From: Raphanus sativus
Lineage: Eukaryota; Streptophyta; Magnoliopsida; Brassicales; Brassicaceae
Assembly (NCBI RefSeq): GCF_000801105.2
Contig: NC_079514.1
Coordinates: 14,300,293-14,364,292, forward strand
Direction: 5' to 3'
DNA: 64,000 bases
Under the pieces are notes generated by a model, which searched no databases, was not told where the DNA came from, and saw nothing but the letters and a program-made list of their open reading frames with translations. Below, piece by piece: positions 34,870-46,719 of the stretch. Position 1 is the stretch's first letter. Each line of letters opens with the position of its first letter. A program made the position numbers and the translations under genes.

Positions 34870-37216
34870 ATCTGAAGAACAGAGGAGGCGAAACAGTGGC
34901 AATAAGGGAAGAAGAATATGTCAGTTCAAAGGCATCTCTGAGGAGAGGAACCTTTCGAAGAGGCTTCAATGGAGGGAAAGGAAGCAAAGAATCAAAACTC
35001 AGTGAGAACTGCAAAAAAAGTGTCTTTGGCTTGTCTCCTTGTCCTTTGCTTGGGGTTTCAACTCTGTGAAGAAGAACGCTTTTTAACTCTCGTTAAGGGG
35101 AATAACTATGGTTAAATCGCTTAACCATGGTTTGCGTAATTTATGTTTAGTAATCTATTTTTTAGGGGGATTGATCTTCAATCTATCTTACTCACACGTC
35201 ATTATTCTATTTTAATTCTCCATTATTACCAGCTAAATTTTCTGACATTTCTATTTTTTTTTTTCGGTATGGATCTCATTATGAATGATTTTTGTGTGTC
35301 GTAGTTTTTACTTCTTTTTTTTTCCTTCTATGCTTGGTCCTTTGAATTTGGTATCTAGTAATCTCTTTCTTTCTTTCTTTCTACATTTTTCTTTCCACAA
35401 ACCTATGATATAATCTAAACGAAACTTATTTTTATTTTCAAGTTTTAATTACGTGATCTGATAGTTACTATAATTATAAATTTCTGTGTGGTTTAGAAAA
35501 TAATTAAAAATTAAATGGAATATGTGTACACAAACTTCAAGGTTAGAAAATGATGCGAAACAGTCTTTTTAATTTTTTTTTATGAATCACTACGGAAAGA
35601 CGTGCGATCTAGAACCAATAAAGAGTTGAAAATACGAGATTATATTTCTTATTCTGAAAATAAGAAGAAAATAACTATTGCCAAAATAATTAGATTAAAA
35701 TAAAATAAAAATAAATAAAATAGCTAACTAGTATAATTACAATAGCGAATAAAGGTAAAGGTAATAAAATAGTAAATAAGAAGATTCATCATCGTCCCCA
35801 TCTTTTTCAGAAGAGTCTAGAAAAGGCAAAGAGAGCCGTTCGATTGTCGATCCTTTTTGAATCTTGGGCGTCCGATGTATTGTTACGTGGTGAAGGATGA
35901 GAATGCCGACGTGGTAACAGCGACATGGACCTTCGAAACTGGGCCCCATAAGTTCAAAGCCCATAAAAACACTGAAGTAAAAGTTGGGTAGTGGCAACTT
36001 ACAGGTAAACTATATTCAAGTTCATATTATATAAATGGCAAATTGTCAAAGCTTTTGATACAATCCAAAAGAGTTAGGATTAAAAAAAATTCATCTTTGC
36101 TTTTAAAAACCGGAACAGAATACTTTGAGAATATAAAAAAATATTCTACTATGCTTTATAAATTAATTAACTAAGATAAACGTTGATTTGGAGTAAAATA
36201 AGAACAATATATAAGATAACTGAAAATTTAAAAAAGAATTTACATATTTAACTGGGTAAATCTTAAAAATTACTTAAAGCAATTAAAGTGACATAAAACG
36301 TAGGTACTGGCAACTGACAAGTGATTAAAAATTAAGTTCGTATTTTAAAAATTTGTCAAAGTGATTTAAAGGTATGCATTTAAGTTTAACAATTCCTGAC
36401 AAAAAAATCTTGTGAGAGAACAACAAATATTTTACTGTTTTAAAATTAATTCACTAAGATAAAAAAATTGTGGTGGGTTAAAATAATACTCCCTCTGTAT
36501 TAATATAAGTGGAGTTTTATGATTTTTATTTTGTTTTAGAATAATTGAAGTTCACACTAATCTAGATATAATTAATTGTCATTTGAAATCTCTAACCAAT
36601 TACAAAATAGTGTATTTTTTTAATTGGTTGAGATAGTATTGTTTAATGTTATTTTTATACAAACAAGACAAACCACATAAAATTTTGTGTTTTCTTAATC
36701 CTTGTGGAAAAATCTTAAAACTCACTTATAATGATACAGATGGAGTATAATATAAAAGATAACAGAAGAATTAACAATGGATTTACTTATCTCACAGGAT
36801 GTACACATGAGAGTAATAGTGAATCATAATAATAATAGACAATGAGATTAGACCACTTTGGACATGAAGATATTGTCTCCATGATGCAACATTCAGCTTT
36901 GAACACTTTTGACTATTTTAATGATGTTGTATTATAGAAAAAAATAAAATAAAGAGATATTAAGCATATATTATATAAGTTATAACACATGATCCAATCC
37001 AGAACCCATGTGCAGTAGTAGTGTCTTCCCATTAAGTCGACTACATATACACATTGGAAATAATTAAAAACAAGCAATTCTGAAATACAAAACACCACAA
37101 AATTGTATTAGTAATCTCTTTATGGTTAACTCTGATAATCGATGAAGAAGTTCCAAAAATCTATAAAGCAGATAGATGAATATGATTTATTAATTAACTT
37201 AAAAATCATCAGATTG
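34870..37216. other. PI4KG7 upstream region and intergenic DNA
   Basis: The first ~200 bp hold the first non-coding exon and promoter of the kinase gene. No TATA box is obvious. The 35737-35997 stretch is less AT-rich and can be read as an 86-codon minus frame, but it matches nothing I know. A MITE occupies 36488-36747. The last ~150 bp before 37217 should be REME1 3' UTR. Confidence 0.5.
36488..36747. mobile_element. Stowaway-like MITE
   Basis: The left end TACTCCCTCTGTATTAATAT and the inverted right end TACTCCATCTGTATCATTAT align over about 33 bp and start with TA on both sides. The 260-bp element lies downstream of REME1, in intergenic DNA. Confidence 0.8.
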
Positions 37217-39109
37217 TCACCAGTAGTCACCACACGAGCATTTTCCATCCTCAAAATGATGGTAACGTATTGGATCTCTTATAACCACACTACGTTTCTC
37301 TAGCCTTGATGCTAGCTTGAAGAACACATGACAGTCCCCACATATTCTCAGATTCTTTCTGATCCTAATCGCTTTCCCTAAAGGCAACGTCATCAAGCCA
37401 AAAGCCAAAGCAAGTTTCTCACTATGATGTCTTAGAGAATCCTCCATCTGCTCTCCTTCAAGATCTTTTAACACAAAGTTTGTTTCAGGAACATAACCAA
37501 TGCCAATCATTCTATCAATCAACTGATTCAGCTTCTTGTTGACTTCAACTATCAGTGGATGAGATTCGTCTCCGATGATGAAAGCATGAATCTTTTTGTT
37601 TACTTCAATCCAGCTACATCCAGGTTCTTTCTTGATCCCTCTGTCTCTCATCTGTGTCCTGATCTCTTCAACACTATCCCACTTCTGAGAGTTTGCGTAT
37701 ATGTTAGACAACACAGTGTAAGTCCCCGCATCATCTGGATCGAGTTCTATGACCTTCTTAGCTGCGTATTCAGCTAGCACCATGTTCCCTTGAACCCTAC
37801 AAGCACCAAGGAGTGTTCTCCAAGTCACAGCATCCGGCTCACACTCCATTTCATTCAACAGCTTCACCGCATCGTCGAGCTTTCCAGCTTTTCCTAACAG
37901 ATCAATCATGCAACCGTAATGCTCCCTCACTGGTTCTATTCCATAAAGTTTCTTCATCGATCTGAAGTAGTACCAACCATCCTCAAGCAGCCCTGCGTGG
38001 CTGCAAGCAAAGAGAACTCCAACGATGGTGATGTAGTTTGGTTTGGTCCCAGAAGCTTTCATGGACTCAAACATCTCGAGTGCCTCTTGGCTATAACCAT
38101 TCTGAGCCAACCCTGAAATCATTGTGCTCCATGTAATCACATCTCTCTCCTTCATCCCTCCGAACACACGGCGAGCATCCTCCAAGCTCCCACACTTGCA
38201 ATACATGTCCACGAGCGCGTTGTTGAGTATCAAGTCCTGGTCGTATTTCACTATATGAACATGAGCTTGCATCCCAAGCTCCAACAGAGTCAAACCAGTA
38301 CAAGCCCTCAACACGCTAGTCAACGTAGCCTGCTCAGCGGTGAAGCCAGCTCTCTTCATCCTCTTGAAAAGCTTCAAGGCTTCATCGCTTTTACTGTTCT
38401 GAGCAAACCCACCAATGATGGAGTTCCAAACGATCGCATCGCCAGTAACCATTTCGTCAAAAACCGAAAGAGCATCCTCAGGCTCCCCAAGCTTGGCGAA
38501 CACGTCAATCAAAGCACTCCTAACGAAAACGTCAGACTCAAGACCTTCCTTGATGATCCCACAATGAAGCATTCTAACATCAGACATCTCCTTGCAAGAC
38601 CTCAACACAGAGGAGTAAGTATACACGTTAGGTCTCACACCTTCTCTCAGCATCGAAACCAAAAGCTCCAAAGCCTTTTGCTGCTGTTTGCTCTTAGAGT
38701 AAGCAGAGATTATGGTAGTCCAGGAAACAACGTTTCTCAGAGTCATTTTGTCGAACACGTTGTGAGCATCATTCAAAAGATTGAATTTAACGTACATATT
38801 GATCAGAACGTTAGCAAGGAAGAGCATTGGCTGATGCCCATTGAAGTATAAGTGACGACGAACGAGGTTCCCTTCGTGAACAGCTCTATGAGACATGCAA
38901 CACTTGATGAGCTCAGAGTAAGTTGCAGAGTCTGCCCAAAGACCATGACTTTGCAACGTATCCATAGCACTCAGAGCTTTGGGAAGGTCTCTTTGGTAGC
39001 AGAACCTGGTGAACTCATTAAGAAGAAGGGTTTGGTCGGAGGAGCTGGAAGAACACCGTGACGTTAGGACAGGTCTAATGATTTTGAGCTTTGTCGTTAA
39101 TGACTTCAT
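37217..39109 (-). CDS. REME1: PLS-class pentatricopeptide repeat protein with DYW deaminase domain (mitochondrial RNA editing)
   Basis: An intronless frame of 630 residues, the same length as Arabidopsis REME1 as I recall it. The N-terminus MKSLTTKLKIIRPVL is basic and Ser-rich, fitting a mitochondrial presequence. About a dozen PPR repeats follow (e.g. NVVSWTTIISAYSK, DAIVWNSIIGGFAQ, DVITWSTMISGLAQ), then the E region and a DYW domain with the zinc/deaminase motif HSEKLALAFG and CGDCH, ending CSCGDYW. REME1 is needed for efficient C-to-U editing at mitochondrial sites; PPR repeats choose the RNA and the DYW domain supplies deaminase activity. The frame is open to 39196, but the first ATG is 39109 and a TATA box at 39146 excludes upstream starts. 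LSM7 ends only 350 bp upstream. Confidence 0.93.
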   Translation of the reverse strand: MKSLTTKLKIIRPVLTSRCSSSSSDQTLLLNEFTRFCYQRDLPKALSAMDTLQSHGLWADSATYSELIKCCMSHRAVHEGNLVRRHLYFNGHQPMLFLANVLINMYVKFNLLNDAHNVFDKMTLRNVVSWTTIISAYSKSKQQQKALELLVSMLREGVRPNVYTYSSVLRSCKEMSDVRMLHCGIIKEGLESDVFVRSALIDVFAKLGEPEDALSVFDEMVTGDAIVWNSIIGGFAQNSKSDEALKLFKRMKRAGFTAEQATLTSVLRACTGLTLLELGMQAHVHIVKYDQDLILNNALVDMYCKCGSLEDARRVFGGMKERDVITWSTMISGLAQNGYSQEALEMFESMKASGTKPNYITIVGVLFACSHAGLLEDGWYYFRSMKKLYGIEPVREHYGCMIDLLGKAGKLDDAVKLLNEMECEPDAVTWRTLLGACRVQGNMVLAEYAAKKVIELDPDDAGTYTVLSNIYANSQKWDSVEEIRTQMRDRGIKKEPGCSWIEVNKKIHAFIIGDESHPLIVEVNKKLNQLIDRMIGIGYVPETNFVLKDLEGEQMEDSLRHHSEKLALAFGLMTLPLGKAIRIRKNLRICGDCHVFFKLASRLEKRSVVIRDPIRYHHFEDGKCSCGDYW

Positions 39110-39145
39110 CTTGTCCAAAGACGCTGCAAGAAGCTCAAATCGCAC

Positions 39146-39153
39146 TATATAAA
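39146..39153 (-). promoter_or_regulatory. TATA box of REME1
   Basis: TATATAAA on plus (TTTATATA on the gene strand) lies 37 nt before the ATG, so the leader would be only a few nucleotides unless another start is used. AGCCCA (site II-like) lies just beyond it. Confidence 0.45.
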
Positions 39154-39458
39154 TCCATGGGCTCTGTAACGTGTGATTTGGTGAAAATTGGAACACAGTT
39201 TCTTTTTTCTCACATTCTAAGGCATATGATGTGCTGAGTTTGGTCGGAGAAGTTACTTGATTTTATTACAGCAACTGAATTCAAGTTTGGTCGGAAAAGT
39301 TATAGCAAAGACACGAAGAAAAGCATATGATGTTCCAAAATAGGTATATGATGAAAACATTAGTTTCCGACGTTATGGCAGATGCTCAGATACATAACTC
39401 TCTAAACTCCAAGTTAAACTAATAGAGATAGTAGAGAGATGCATAATCTTTTTGGTCT

Positions 39459-40427
39459 TTAGAGAGCTTCTGTCTGAACAAACGGGTTAGCGATTTCTTC
39501 AGTTCCATCCGTTGGTGAGACGAGCATCACTGCAGTTCCACGGCAAACCTAAAACCAGGAACAACAACACATTGTGAGTTTAGAACTCTAACGGGTTTAA
39601 CTATTAAACATCATGACAAGTAATAAAATGGGTCCATACAATTAAACCGAGGGGTCTCGTCTGGTCAGTGGTCGTCAAAGGATCATCATGATCTGGTCAA
39701 ACATCAGTCAAGTGTCACACAATATTGTTTGCAAATCAACAAGACAACAGCTCTAGTTTCAAATATTAAAAAGACTTCATATGGGGCACATTTGTTCAAA
39801 AAAAAAAAAAAAATGGGGCACATTTTTATATCACAGCAAGCAACTAAAAATACTCTTTTCTAGCATATGTGATCAAGATTTATATCAGTTTCAGTGGCAA
39901 AGATACACATACACATAGAGACATCTGTGTGCAGGAGCAGAGTAAGGTGAACCAAATGAGGCACAGGTAAGACTAGAGTATTGGCAGGTTTAACTAGAGA
40001 AACTGTGGTTGAACATGGATACCTAGATGACTTAAACTACGCATCCCATGTTGAGCAGGTACATAAAAAAGAAGATAATGGGAGGAAAGACACACCTCGA
40101 ACAAACTCTACAGCCCCATCCAAAACAAGGTTGAGCAACTGATCGTAGCCCTTGAGAGTTCCAGTGACTGCACACAAAAATAACACAAGCATCAAATCTC
40201 AATCCAAGAGTAAAAAAATAAAAGTCGCAGTCATAATAAAATATCTTTCTCCTCACAAACCTTGTCTACCACCGGTGAGCTTAACTTGCACACCCTTGTC
40301 AACGAACTTAGCCAAATCCAACACCGTTTCCTTTCTTCCTGACTGTATAATTAAAGAAAAAAACAGAGCAATCAAAACAGAGCAATAAAGATGACTACTT
40401 TTACACCAATGTAGGATAGTTCACCAT
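39459..40427 (-). CDS. LSM7: U6 snRNA-associated Sm-like protein LSm7
   Basis: Coding exons 40425-40427, 40261-40342, 40096-40167, 39640-39692 and 39459-39548 join to 99 residues, the Arabidopsis length. The start codon stands alone before the first coding intron (ATG|GTGAAC), after which TCAGGAAGAAAG gives SGRKETV. A non-coding exon lies upstream (about 40649-40740, donor GTGAGT; acceptor before 40460). Sm1 (KFVDKGVQVKLTGGRQVTG, GYDQLLNLVLD) and Sm2 (GLIVCRGTAV) motifs are intact; the tail is IANPFVQTEAL. LSm7 is a subunit of the LSm1-7 ring (cytoplasmic decapping and mRNA decay) and the LSm2-8 ring (nuclear U6 snRNP, splicing). It lies head-to-tail with REME1 as in Arabidopsis. Confidence 0.95.
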
Positions 40428-40745
40428 GGTAGAGCAGAGTCTTCGACAGAAGTTCCCTTTCTGGAAACAAGCGGAAAAATCAAATTGATTCAGAACATAG
40501 TAAAGTCTTATTCTTTATGAATGGGTCACGGTCCGCTCAAAATTAGGGTTTTCGCAATTCCAATTAAAAACTAGGGTTTGCAAAGATGCGTTTAAGCAAA
40601 TCAATGAGTTTGGTGTGACTATTGAAGAGACTGGTGAACTTAACTCACCGTAGAAACGAAGATCTCTTCAGAGAACTTTGGCGGCGAAGCAAATCGGAGG
40701 TTGTAAAGTCGAGAGAAAGTCGGTGAATTTTTAGTGATGCAAAGG

Positions 40746-42319
40746 CTTTGGTTTAAATCGCTTTAATCATGGATTCTCAACCACGATGTCGGTACGATAT
40801 TTTGATATTTGCTTAACCGGATTGGGTATCTCTATGATTAGTTTTTTTGGTACGGTTTATTTTATTCATAAGGATTCAATAAGGGGATGTTTGATTGGAG
40901 GTGATTTATTTAAAAATAATAAATACTACTGTTACTTAAACATGAATTTTAAAAAATATTTTAAAATCTAGTGTTATTGAATTTATCATTTCATAAAACA
41001 CCACAAAATTCATTTTTATTGAACAAAATTTAAGTTAAAATTTTTATAGTGTTTTAAGTGTTTCTAGAGTATTTGAGATGAGTTTTTAGTTATAAATTTT
41101 AAATTCCAAATCTTATAGTTTTAACAAAAATTGCACTAAATTTTTAGATTAATTTATAATCATTAAAAACTCATTAAAAACAAATCATTTCAAATTTTAG
41201 ATTCAATTCATCCCCAAAAACGATATGGATTTTTTTTTTAAGTTTCCATTTCTTTGGTTCAATTCGGTTTAGTTTTACCTTTATAAGTGTGCAAATTATA
41301 GACTTGTATGTTCTCCAAGCACATATTGAATATCCCAATTTTTGGTTTTATTCGTGATTCGATATGTTACGTCTAAATAATAAACGGTGTCTTAGATATC
41401 TAACTTTTTATAGTTTTAATCTGATATATTGGATTCGATCAGTACAAATAAAATAATAATCAAAAATAAATAAATAATTCCAAAATAATATAAAATAATA
41501 ATGTTTATTACAGTGGTTTATTAAAAATTAAAAAAAAAATACTTACCTTTTAAAATTATAATAACTAATATAATAAATAAAAATATTTTATAACTTATAT
41601 AAAATATAATATTATATAAGTTATATATGAAATTATTTAAATATATTTATATATGCATATAACGTATCAGATCAAATATCTATTTCTAAAAATATTAGTA
41701 TTTGTAATTTTTTCGTTTCTTACAAATATTAATACATAATAATATTTGCTTTGATTCATAAAATTATGGATGTATATGATCTTTTTGTTCGGATCGAGAT
41801 GAATAAGAATTGAATCAAATTTTATGGATATTTTGCACAGTCTTAATTCTCTCTTGCATCGGTATAGATATCTAGATTGATTAAGCACATATAAGGTATA
41901 AGCAAAATACAACAAGACAAAGTTATACATATACATAACTTTTTTTTGGGTCAAATTCTAGCTAGATTCATAACTTATGTTATAAATTCTAGCTAGTTCT
42001 GAGTTTCTCGAAAGGCTCTTTAACAAGCAAACCAACAGACAATGCCAATGGAAAGACTAGATATTAATTGTTAGTGAAAAGTATTATGCAAATCTGCAAT
42101 AATTAATCACGGCTTTACATGGATATCAATCGAAGTATATATAATGTATGCTGAATTGTTCCATGTCTTGCAAACATCTTCTATATAATTGTTATAATAT
42201 CTTGATATCGATCGTCCACATGAAAGTGGTGGTTTGAAGCAACCCGGCTGTTAAAAACTATATTTGAATGAAAATAATATCTATATGATTTGATTCATAT
42301 GCAGATTCTACGTAGTATT
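40746..42319. other. Intergenic, AT-rich
   Basis: Non-coding DNA upstream of LSM7. Nothing recognised beyond A/T-rich low-complexity sequence. Confidence 0.6.
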
Positions 42320-42373
42320 TATTAGACACAAAGTGTGCCACATCGGTAGTTGGAAGGGATCCTTATTAGTATA

Positions 42374-44974
42374 CTAGTGGTGTGTCCGCGCGAGCTATAC
42401 CTTTGTTTTTGTTTCATTTTATGTATTAGACACTCTCCCTAATGTTTCAGCGAGATACTCTATTTTGCTTAGCCTCCGTTGTAAATGATTAGAGTAACTT
42501 TATCAGATTATTATAGTAAAATATCTTTATCGATCATGGTTGTTTGAGATCTCGTACCTAAATTTGCTACCTTATATTTTTCACTAAGAACACATCCAAA
42601 AATATATTGCGAGAATTTTGGTGACCAATAATTTGGAAAATATAATTTAGCTTAGTTGATAGTGGAACAACGTGTACATGTGTTGGATGCAGTCGAATGC
42701 ATACATTTACCCAAGTATTTGAAACATGGTTTATAACCTGCAGCTCAGCCAAATGTTTGTATTGTTGGTACATAGTTGGCTATATATTTCTTATGGAACA
42801 ATGGACTATGCAGAGATACTCGAAACCTTTTTGCAACAACATAATATCGTCAAAAAAAATACTAACATGGACGGAAGCAATAAAGGAGGAGTGGAGTGAG
42901 TTGACCCTACTACTTTTTAAAAGACATTTGTATTTCTTTTAAGTAAAAATGCATTAATCCCAAAAAAAAATTGACTCCACTTAAAATATATCTCCACAAA
43001 AATAATTAAAACATTAAATTTTAAAAACAAAATTATATAACTAATACATTTATATCATTTATTTGTTAAAATTTGGATTTGTATTAATTTTATCTCAATT
43101 TCAACTATTGCAAAACAAACTTTGGAATCAATAATACATTTTTATTCTAAACTTAGTTACATATTAGATTTAATCCTAAATTATATTAGGCCCAAGTATT
43201 TTAATTTATTATCTGGAACATTAAAAATAAATTAATAAAAAACCTTCTTTTCTTTGACAAACGCGAGAGTTCGTGTTCTAGAAGCATGGTTTGGATGAAT
43301 TTGAAATTAGGTTCTTTTTTAGTTTATACTTTGGTGTTTTGATTATTTATTTATCAAACCAAAGATGATTATGATTCGTTAAAAATATTATTTTGACTAA
43401 AGAAATTCAACAAAAATATTTATGGTTGATGTTTATAATCTGAATATTTTTAACAGCTAGTTTCATATTCAGAAATAGCCTAATTTTTTTATTAAATAGA
43501 TAAATAATAGACCAATTTATCTAAATGATCCTGGTGAAAACAAAAATTGTAATATCATCATAATCAAAGAGATAAGGTAAAACACAAATATTTAACTTGG
43601 GAACTTTATCAACTTTATGGTCATTATTTTAAAGCATGACTCGTAAAAATACATCAAAATGGTTTTATCATTCTTAGTTTGATCAATATGGTAATTGGTT
43701 AGAATAAGATTTTTCAGTCGAAACAAATATTTAAAGATGTTGTGAATGAAACTGTAATAAAAAGTTTCAAATTAGGAAGGTAATATAATTATTATTTTTG
43801 ATCCTGGTCCAAAAACTTTCTGGCTCCTCCATTGAATATTAACCAAATTGTTTATGTAGTTGTTGAACTAATATGTATTCAATACCGCCTACATTCTTGT
43901 GAAAGTGTAAAGGCCCAGCGTTTTAAGACTTTGCTTCTGCTTCTCCTAACATGGTCAATGCGACTAAAGATCGCAAAAGGAGTGGCACATGGGCTAGCAT
44001 GAATGCAGCCCAAGAAAGTTGGTACATCAAGCCTTCTACTTCCTTCTCGACTCTTTCTTGACTCTTGCATCTCCAATTTCGGTCTCACGCGTCTCATCAC
44101 CATCAGCGCCACTGAGGCTTGTCTTCCTGGAAGCAAGCCTACGCAAAAATGAGATGTGTATTCTTTTGTTGTCGGGCTTATGGAGCTTCTTACGGGAAAA
44201 TCTCAGGATTCGTTGCGGCTAAGCTCATTCTCGATGTCAATGGTGGTTTCTGAGGTGCCAGATTTGGTTGATCTAATGTTATCGGGTTTATGGAGCTTCT
44301 TATGAAGAAGTCTCGGGATTCGTCGCGGCTAAGCTCATCCTTGTCGTCAATGGTGGTTTCTGAGGAGCCGAAATTGGTTGATCCAGTGTTGCTCCAACAT
44401 CGACAAAATATTCAGTAATTACCATATTCTTTGTTTGTTGTTCGGGTCCATTTTCTTTTCTAGAGACGACTTGTTAATTTGTTCGTTTCATTGAATAATT
44501 ATTTTTTGTAATGAATATTCAATCGAATTGGTTATCTATAATAATAAATCAAAATGCATCAAAATGTTCATAAACAACACACATACATATATTAAAATCA
44601 AAATGCTTCAAATAAATGAGAAATAGTGGGAGGAGAGGTGGGTAAGATTTAATGATTGAATTAAAGAAGAAGTTTAAGAAAGAAAGAAACATTACAGAAA
44701 ATCTCGTCGGAAAAGAAGGTGAACGATGAGTTACGGTGGCACACAGGAGAATAGCTCACACATAATCTTAAAACATAGGCGGGCCAGACATATGAAAGTA
44801 TTAAGGTCCAATGAATTAGAAAAACCCATCGACCCATCTCTATTGTATCTAGATTAAACGCGTGAAACACATAATAAGAAGTTCTCCCATTGCTTGCCAC
44901 GTGTCGCAATTTGGAATAGGATGTGCTGAGGTGGCTTCATGAGGAGAGTTTCAAATCAACTTTATTATTATAGA
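42374..44974 (-). mobile_element. Non-autonomous Helitron inserted in the TRIM LTR
   Basis: On the minus strand it starts TCTATAATAATAAAGTTGAT at 44974 and ends CTAG at 42374-42377, preceded by a GC-rich segment (GCTCGCGCGG). Host A (42373) and T (44975) flank it on the plus strand, the Helitron AT target. The joined flanks, TTAGTATATAAGATAG, are found uninterrupted in the other LTR (45210-45225), proving the insertion. The 2601-bp body has no Rep/helicase but holds a less AT-rich captured segment (43880-44400). Confidence 0.92.
43880..44400. pseudogene. Captured gene fragment in the Helitron, unidentified, with internal duplication
   Basis: This block is much less AT-rich than the rest of the Helitron. 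The minus strand reads LPGRQASVALMVMRRVRPKL over 43879-44136. The plus strand has two tandem copies of a 110-bp unit (44171-44280, 44281-44390), each with TTATGGAGCTTCTTA and GCGGCTAAGCTCAT. Frames are broken and I do not recognise the parent gene or its strand. Confidence 0.45.
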
Positions 44975-45035
44975 TAAGATAGATGAGCCTCTCCACTAAT
45001 CACCAATTGGTTTTAAGTGTGAATTTAGTTTAACA

Positions 45036-45048
45036 TGGTATCAGAGTC
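45036..45048 (+). other. Retroelement primer-binding site
   Basis: TGGTATCAGAGTC is complementary to the 3' end of initiator methionine tRNA in most plant Copia and TRIM elements, and sits immediately after the LTR end CA. Confidence 0.8.
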
Positions 45049-45240
45049 CGATCCACGCACTCCAACCCGATCCACATCGATCTGGCCTAAAATTAGCCCA
45101 TCGATCCTTGCCCAAACATTCCGAGATTGACGCTCGAGCCATCATCTCGAGAAGGCGTATTAGACACAAAGTGTCCTACATCGATAGTTGGAAGAGATCC
45201 TTATTAGTATATAAGATAGATGAGCCTCTCCACTAATCAC

Positions 45241-45772
45241 TAGAAAACGGCTGTTACTAAAGAAAATCGTGTTTGCGATCAAGAAAGTCGTGTTGAATGG
45301 AAATGAGATCTTCAAACATGACAATGATGAATCTTAGTTTAAGTTTTGTAGCTTGTAATTTTAGGAAAAACATGAAAACACAAAAAAAAACTCGCATGGA
45401 GATTTTCTGTTTTCTTTTTCTTATTTTAGATCAAATCATATACATGTAATTAACTCAGTTAATAATGGAACTCAAACATCGTTTTCCTCTTGCAATATAA
45501 GATAAAAAAAAATACAACCAAACCAGCCACCATGATACAGTGCATGAAACGAAGATCAGATAAGCTCAAACCCCAAACCAGAGACTTAGGGTTTTGCTTA
45601 AATCTTGTCGGCCACCATCATAATATAAAAAGAATTAACATGAACATAGTCCCTTAATTACAATAATATCGCCAAAACTTCTTATACCAACCACTTAGCC
45701 ATCCTAACTTAACTTAGTTAATGATTAATCTTAGCTTAAATTAATAGTTGTATTGAAATTTTTTAAAAAAAA
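45241..45772. other. Intergenic / RGF8 3' flank
   Basis: No coding signal. It starts where the TRIM right LTR is broken and ends in the probable 3' UTR of the peptide-hormone gene. Confidence 0.5.
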
Positions 45773-46632
45773 TCATGGACGTAGAGACTTGTTGTGAACT
45801 GGCCGTCTTCTTCTAAACCTTGGATAATCCATCGATAGATATTTCGATAGAGCTTTCTCCTCTTCTTCGTCACCTAACCTCTCCTTTTCGTCCATAGATT
45901 TTCCTGAAAAATAAAATATATACAAGATTCAAAACAAAACCTCTTAGTTCGAATATTTCAAAGAGGCGCCTATTTTTCTTTTATATTTCATTAGATCGAT
46001 GCTCATACAAACTAAAGAGATCAAAAATAATTATAATTTAACATTTTATACTGACATGGTCAATGATTCACATGTTTGGCTTATATATGTACAGATGTAT
46101 GATTAATTTATTTGCTAAAAAGCTTTATCATTTCCAAATGATTGACTTACCAGAAGAAGAAGAAGTAACTCGAGGTTGTTGGCTTGAACCTTCATGAGTT
46201 CCTGACTTCCTCACCTGCTATTTGCAAACAATAGTAAGCAGAGATTCCTCGTATAAGATTTGATTAGAAACTTTCCATATATAAACATATGCCTAATCTC
46301 TTACATTTTCGTGTTCACTAGAGATGATCATGAGCTTCCGTGGCGCCATCTTAATAACAATCTTTTCGCTTACACCTGCTGTATCATTGTAACTCAAATT
46401 AGTTAACACAATCGCGCTTGCAACTCATCCGCCTCAACCATTCCTTAATTAATATTCAAAACTCTGTGGTTTATAATTAATATTCAAAACTTTGTGGTTT
46501 ATAAAATTGAAAAACTTAGTTACCTTGGCTCGGAGATGAGTAGCTAGTGTGGAGTTGCAGAGAAGATGTTGGAGTTATAAACAATAAAAAGGCCAATACA
46601 CAAAGCAAGTAGGAGACTCTAATTAGCTTCAT
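45773..46632 (-). CDS. RGF8: Root meristem growth factor / GOLVEN peptide-hormone precursor
   Basis: Four exons (46524-46632, 46305-46375, 46151-46214, 45773-45903) join to 124 residues. The N-terminus [18 protein letters not shown] is a signal peptide. The middle is variable and Ser-rich, followed by an acidic stretch ([10 protein letters not shown]). Near the C-terminus lies [13 protein letters not shown], the 13-residue RGF/GLV layout: Asp-Tyr start (Tyr is sulfated in the family) and a Pro-Val-His-Asn end, followed by KSLRP. Mature peptides bind RGFR/RGI receptor kinases and control root meristem, lateral root or gravitropic growth. Position between LSM7 and the gar2-related gene matches At2g03830 (RGF8/GLV6/CLEL2). 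Introns 1 and 2 both end in tandem acceptors (CAGCAG; TAGCAG), so a residue may be gained at each junction. Confidence 0.88.
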
Positions 46633-46703
46633 TGTATCAAGTGATTTTAGCTTTGATAAGTTTCTCTGTTTGTGCTATCTTTTTTTTTGTTCTTCTCCTC
46701 TTC

Positions 46704-46711
46704 TTTTATAT
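46704..46711 (-). promoter_or_regulatory. TATA box of RGF8
   Basis: ATATAAAA on the minus strand, 72 nt upstream of the ATG, supports the start chosen. Confidence 0.6.
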
Positions 46712-46719
46712 CAACGAAA

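Larger units (their letters stand above)
42320..45240 (+). mobile_element. TRIM-type miniature LTR retroelement, left LTR split by a Helitron
   Basis: The left LTR is 42320-42373 plus 44975-45035 (115 bp together), starting TATTAGACACAAAGTGT and ending TTTAACA. A primer-binding site TGGTATCAGAGTC follows directly (45036-45048). After a ~120-bp internal part and a purine-rich GAGAAGGCG, the right LTR starts at 45158 and matches the left LTR to about 45240, then diverges, so its last ~30 bp are missing. The size and lack of coding place it with TRIMs. The LTR holds the CCACATCGG motif common in plant LTR promoters. Confidence 0.85.

Noticed and set aside
35737..35997. 86-codon minus-strand frame
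   Set aside because: No recognisable domain; ends in low-complexity Tyr/Leu sequence.
38255..38851. 198-codon plus-strand frame inside REME1
   Set aside because: Antisense shadow of the PPR repeats.
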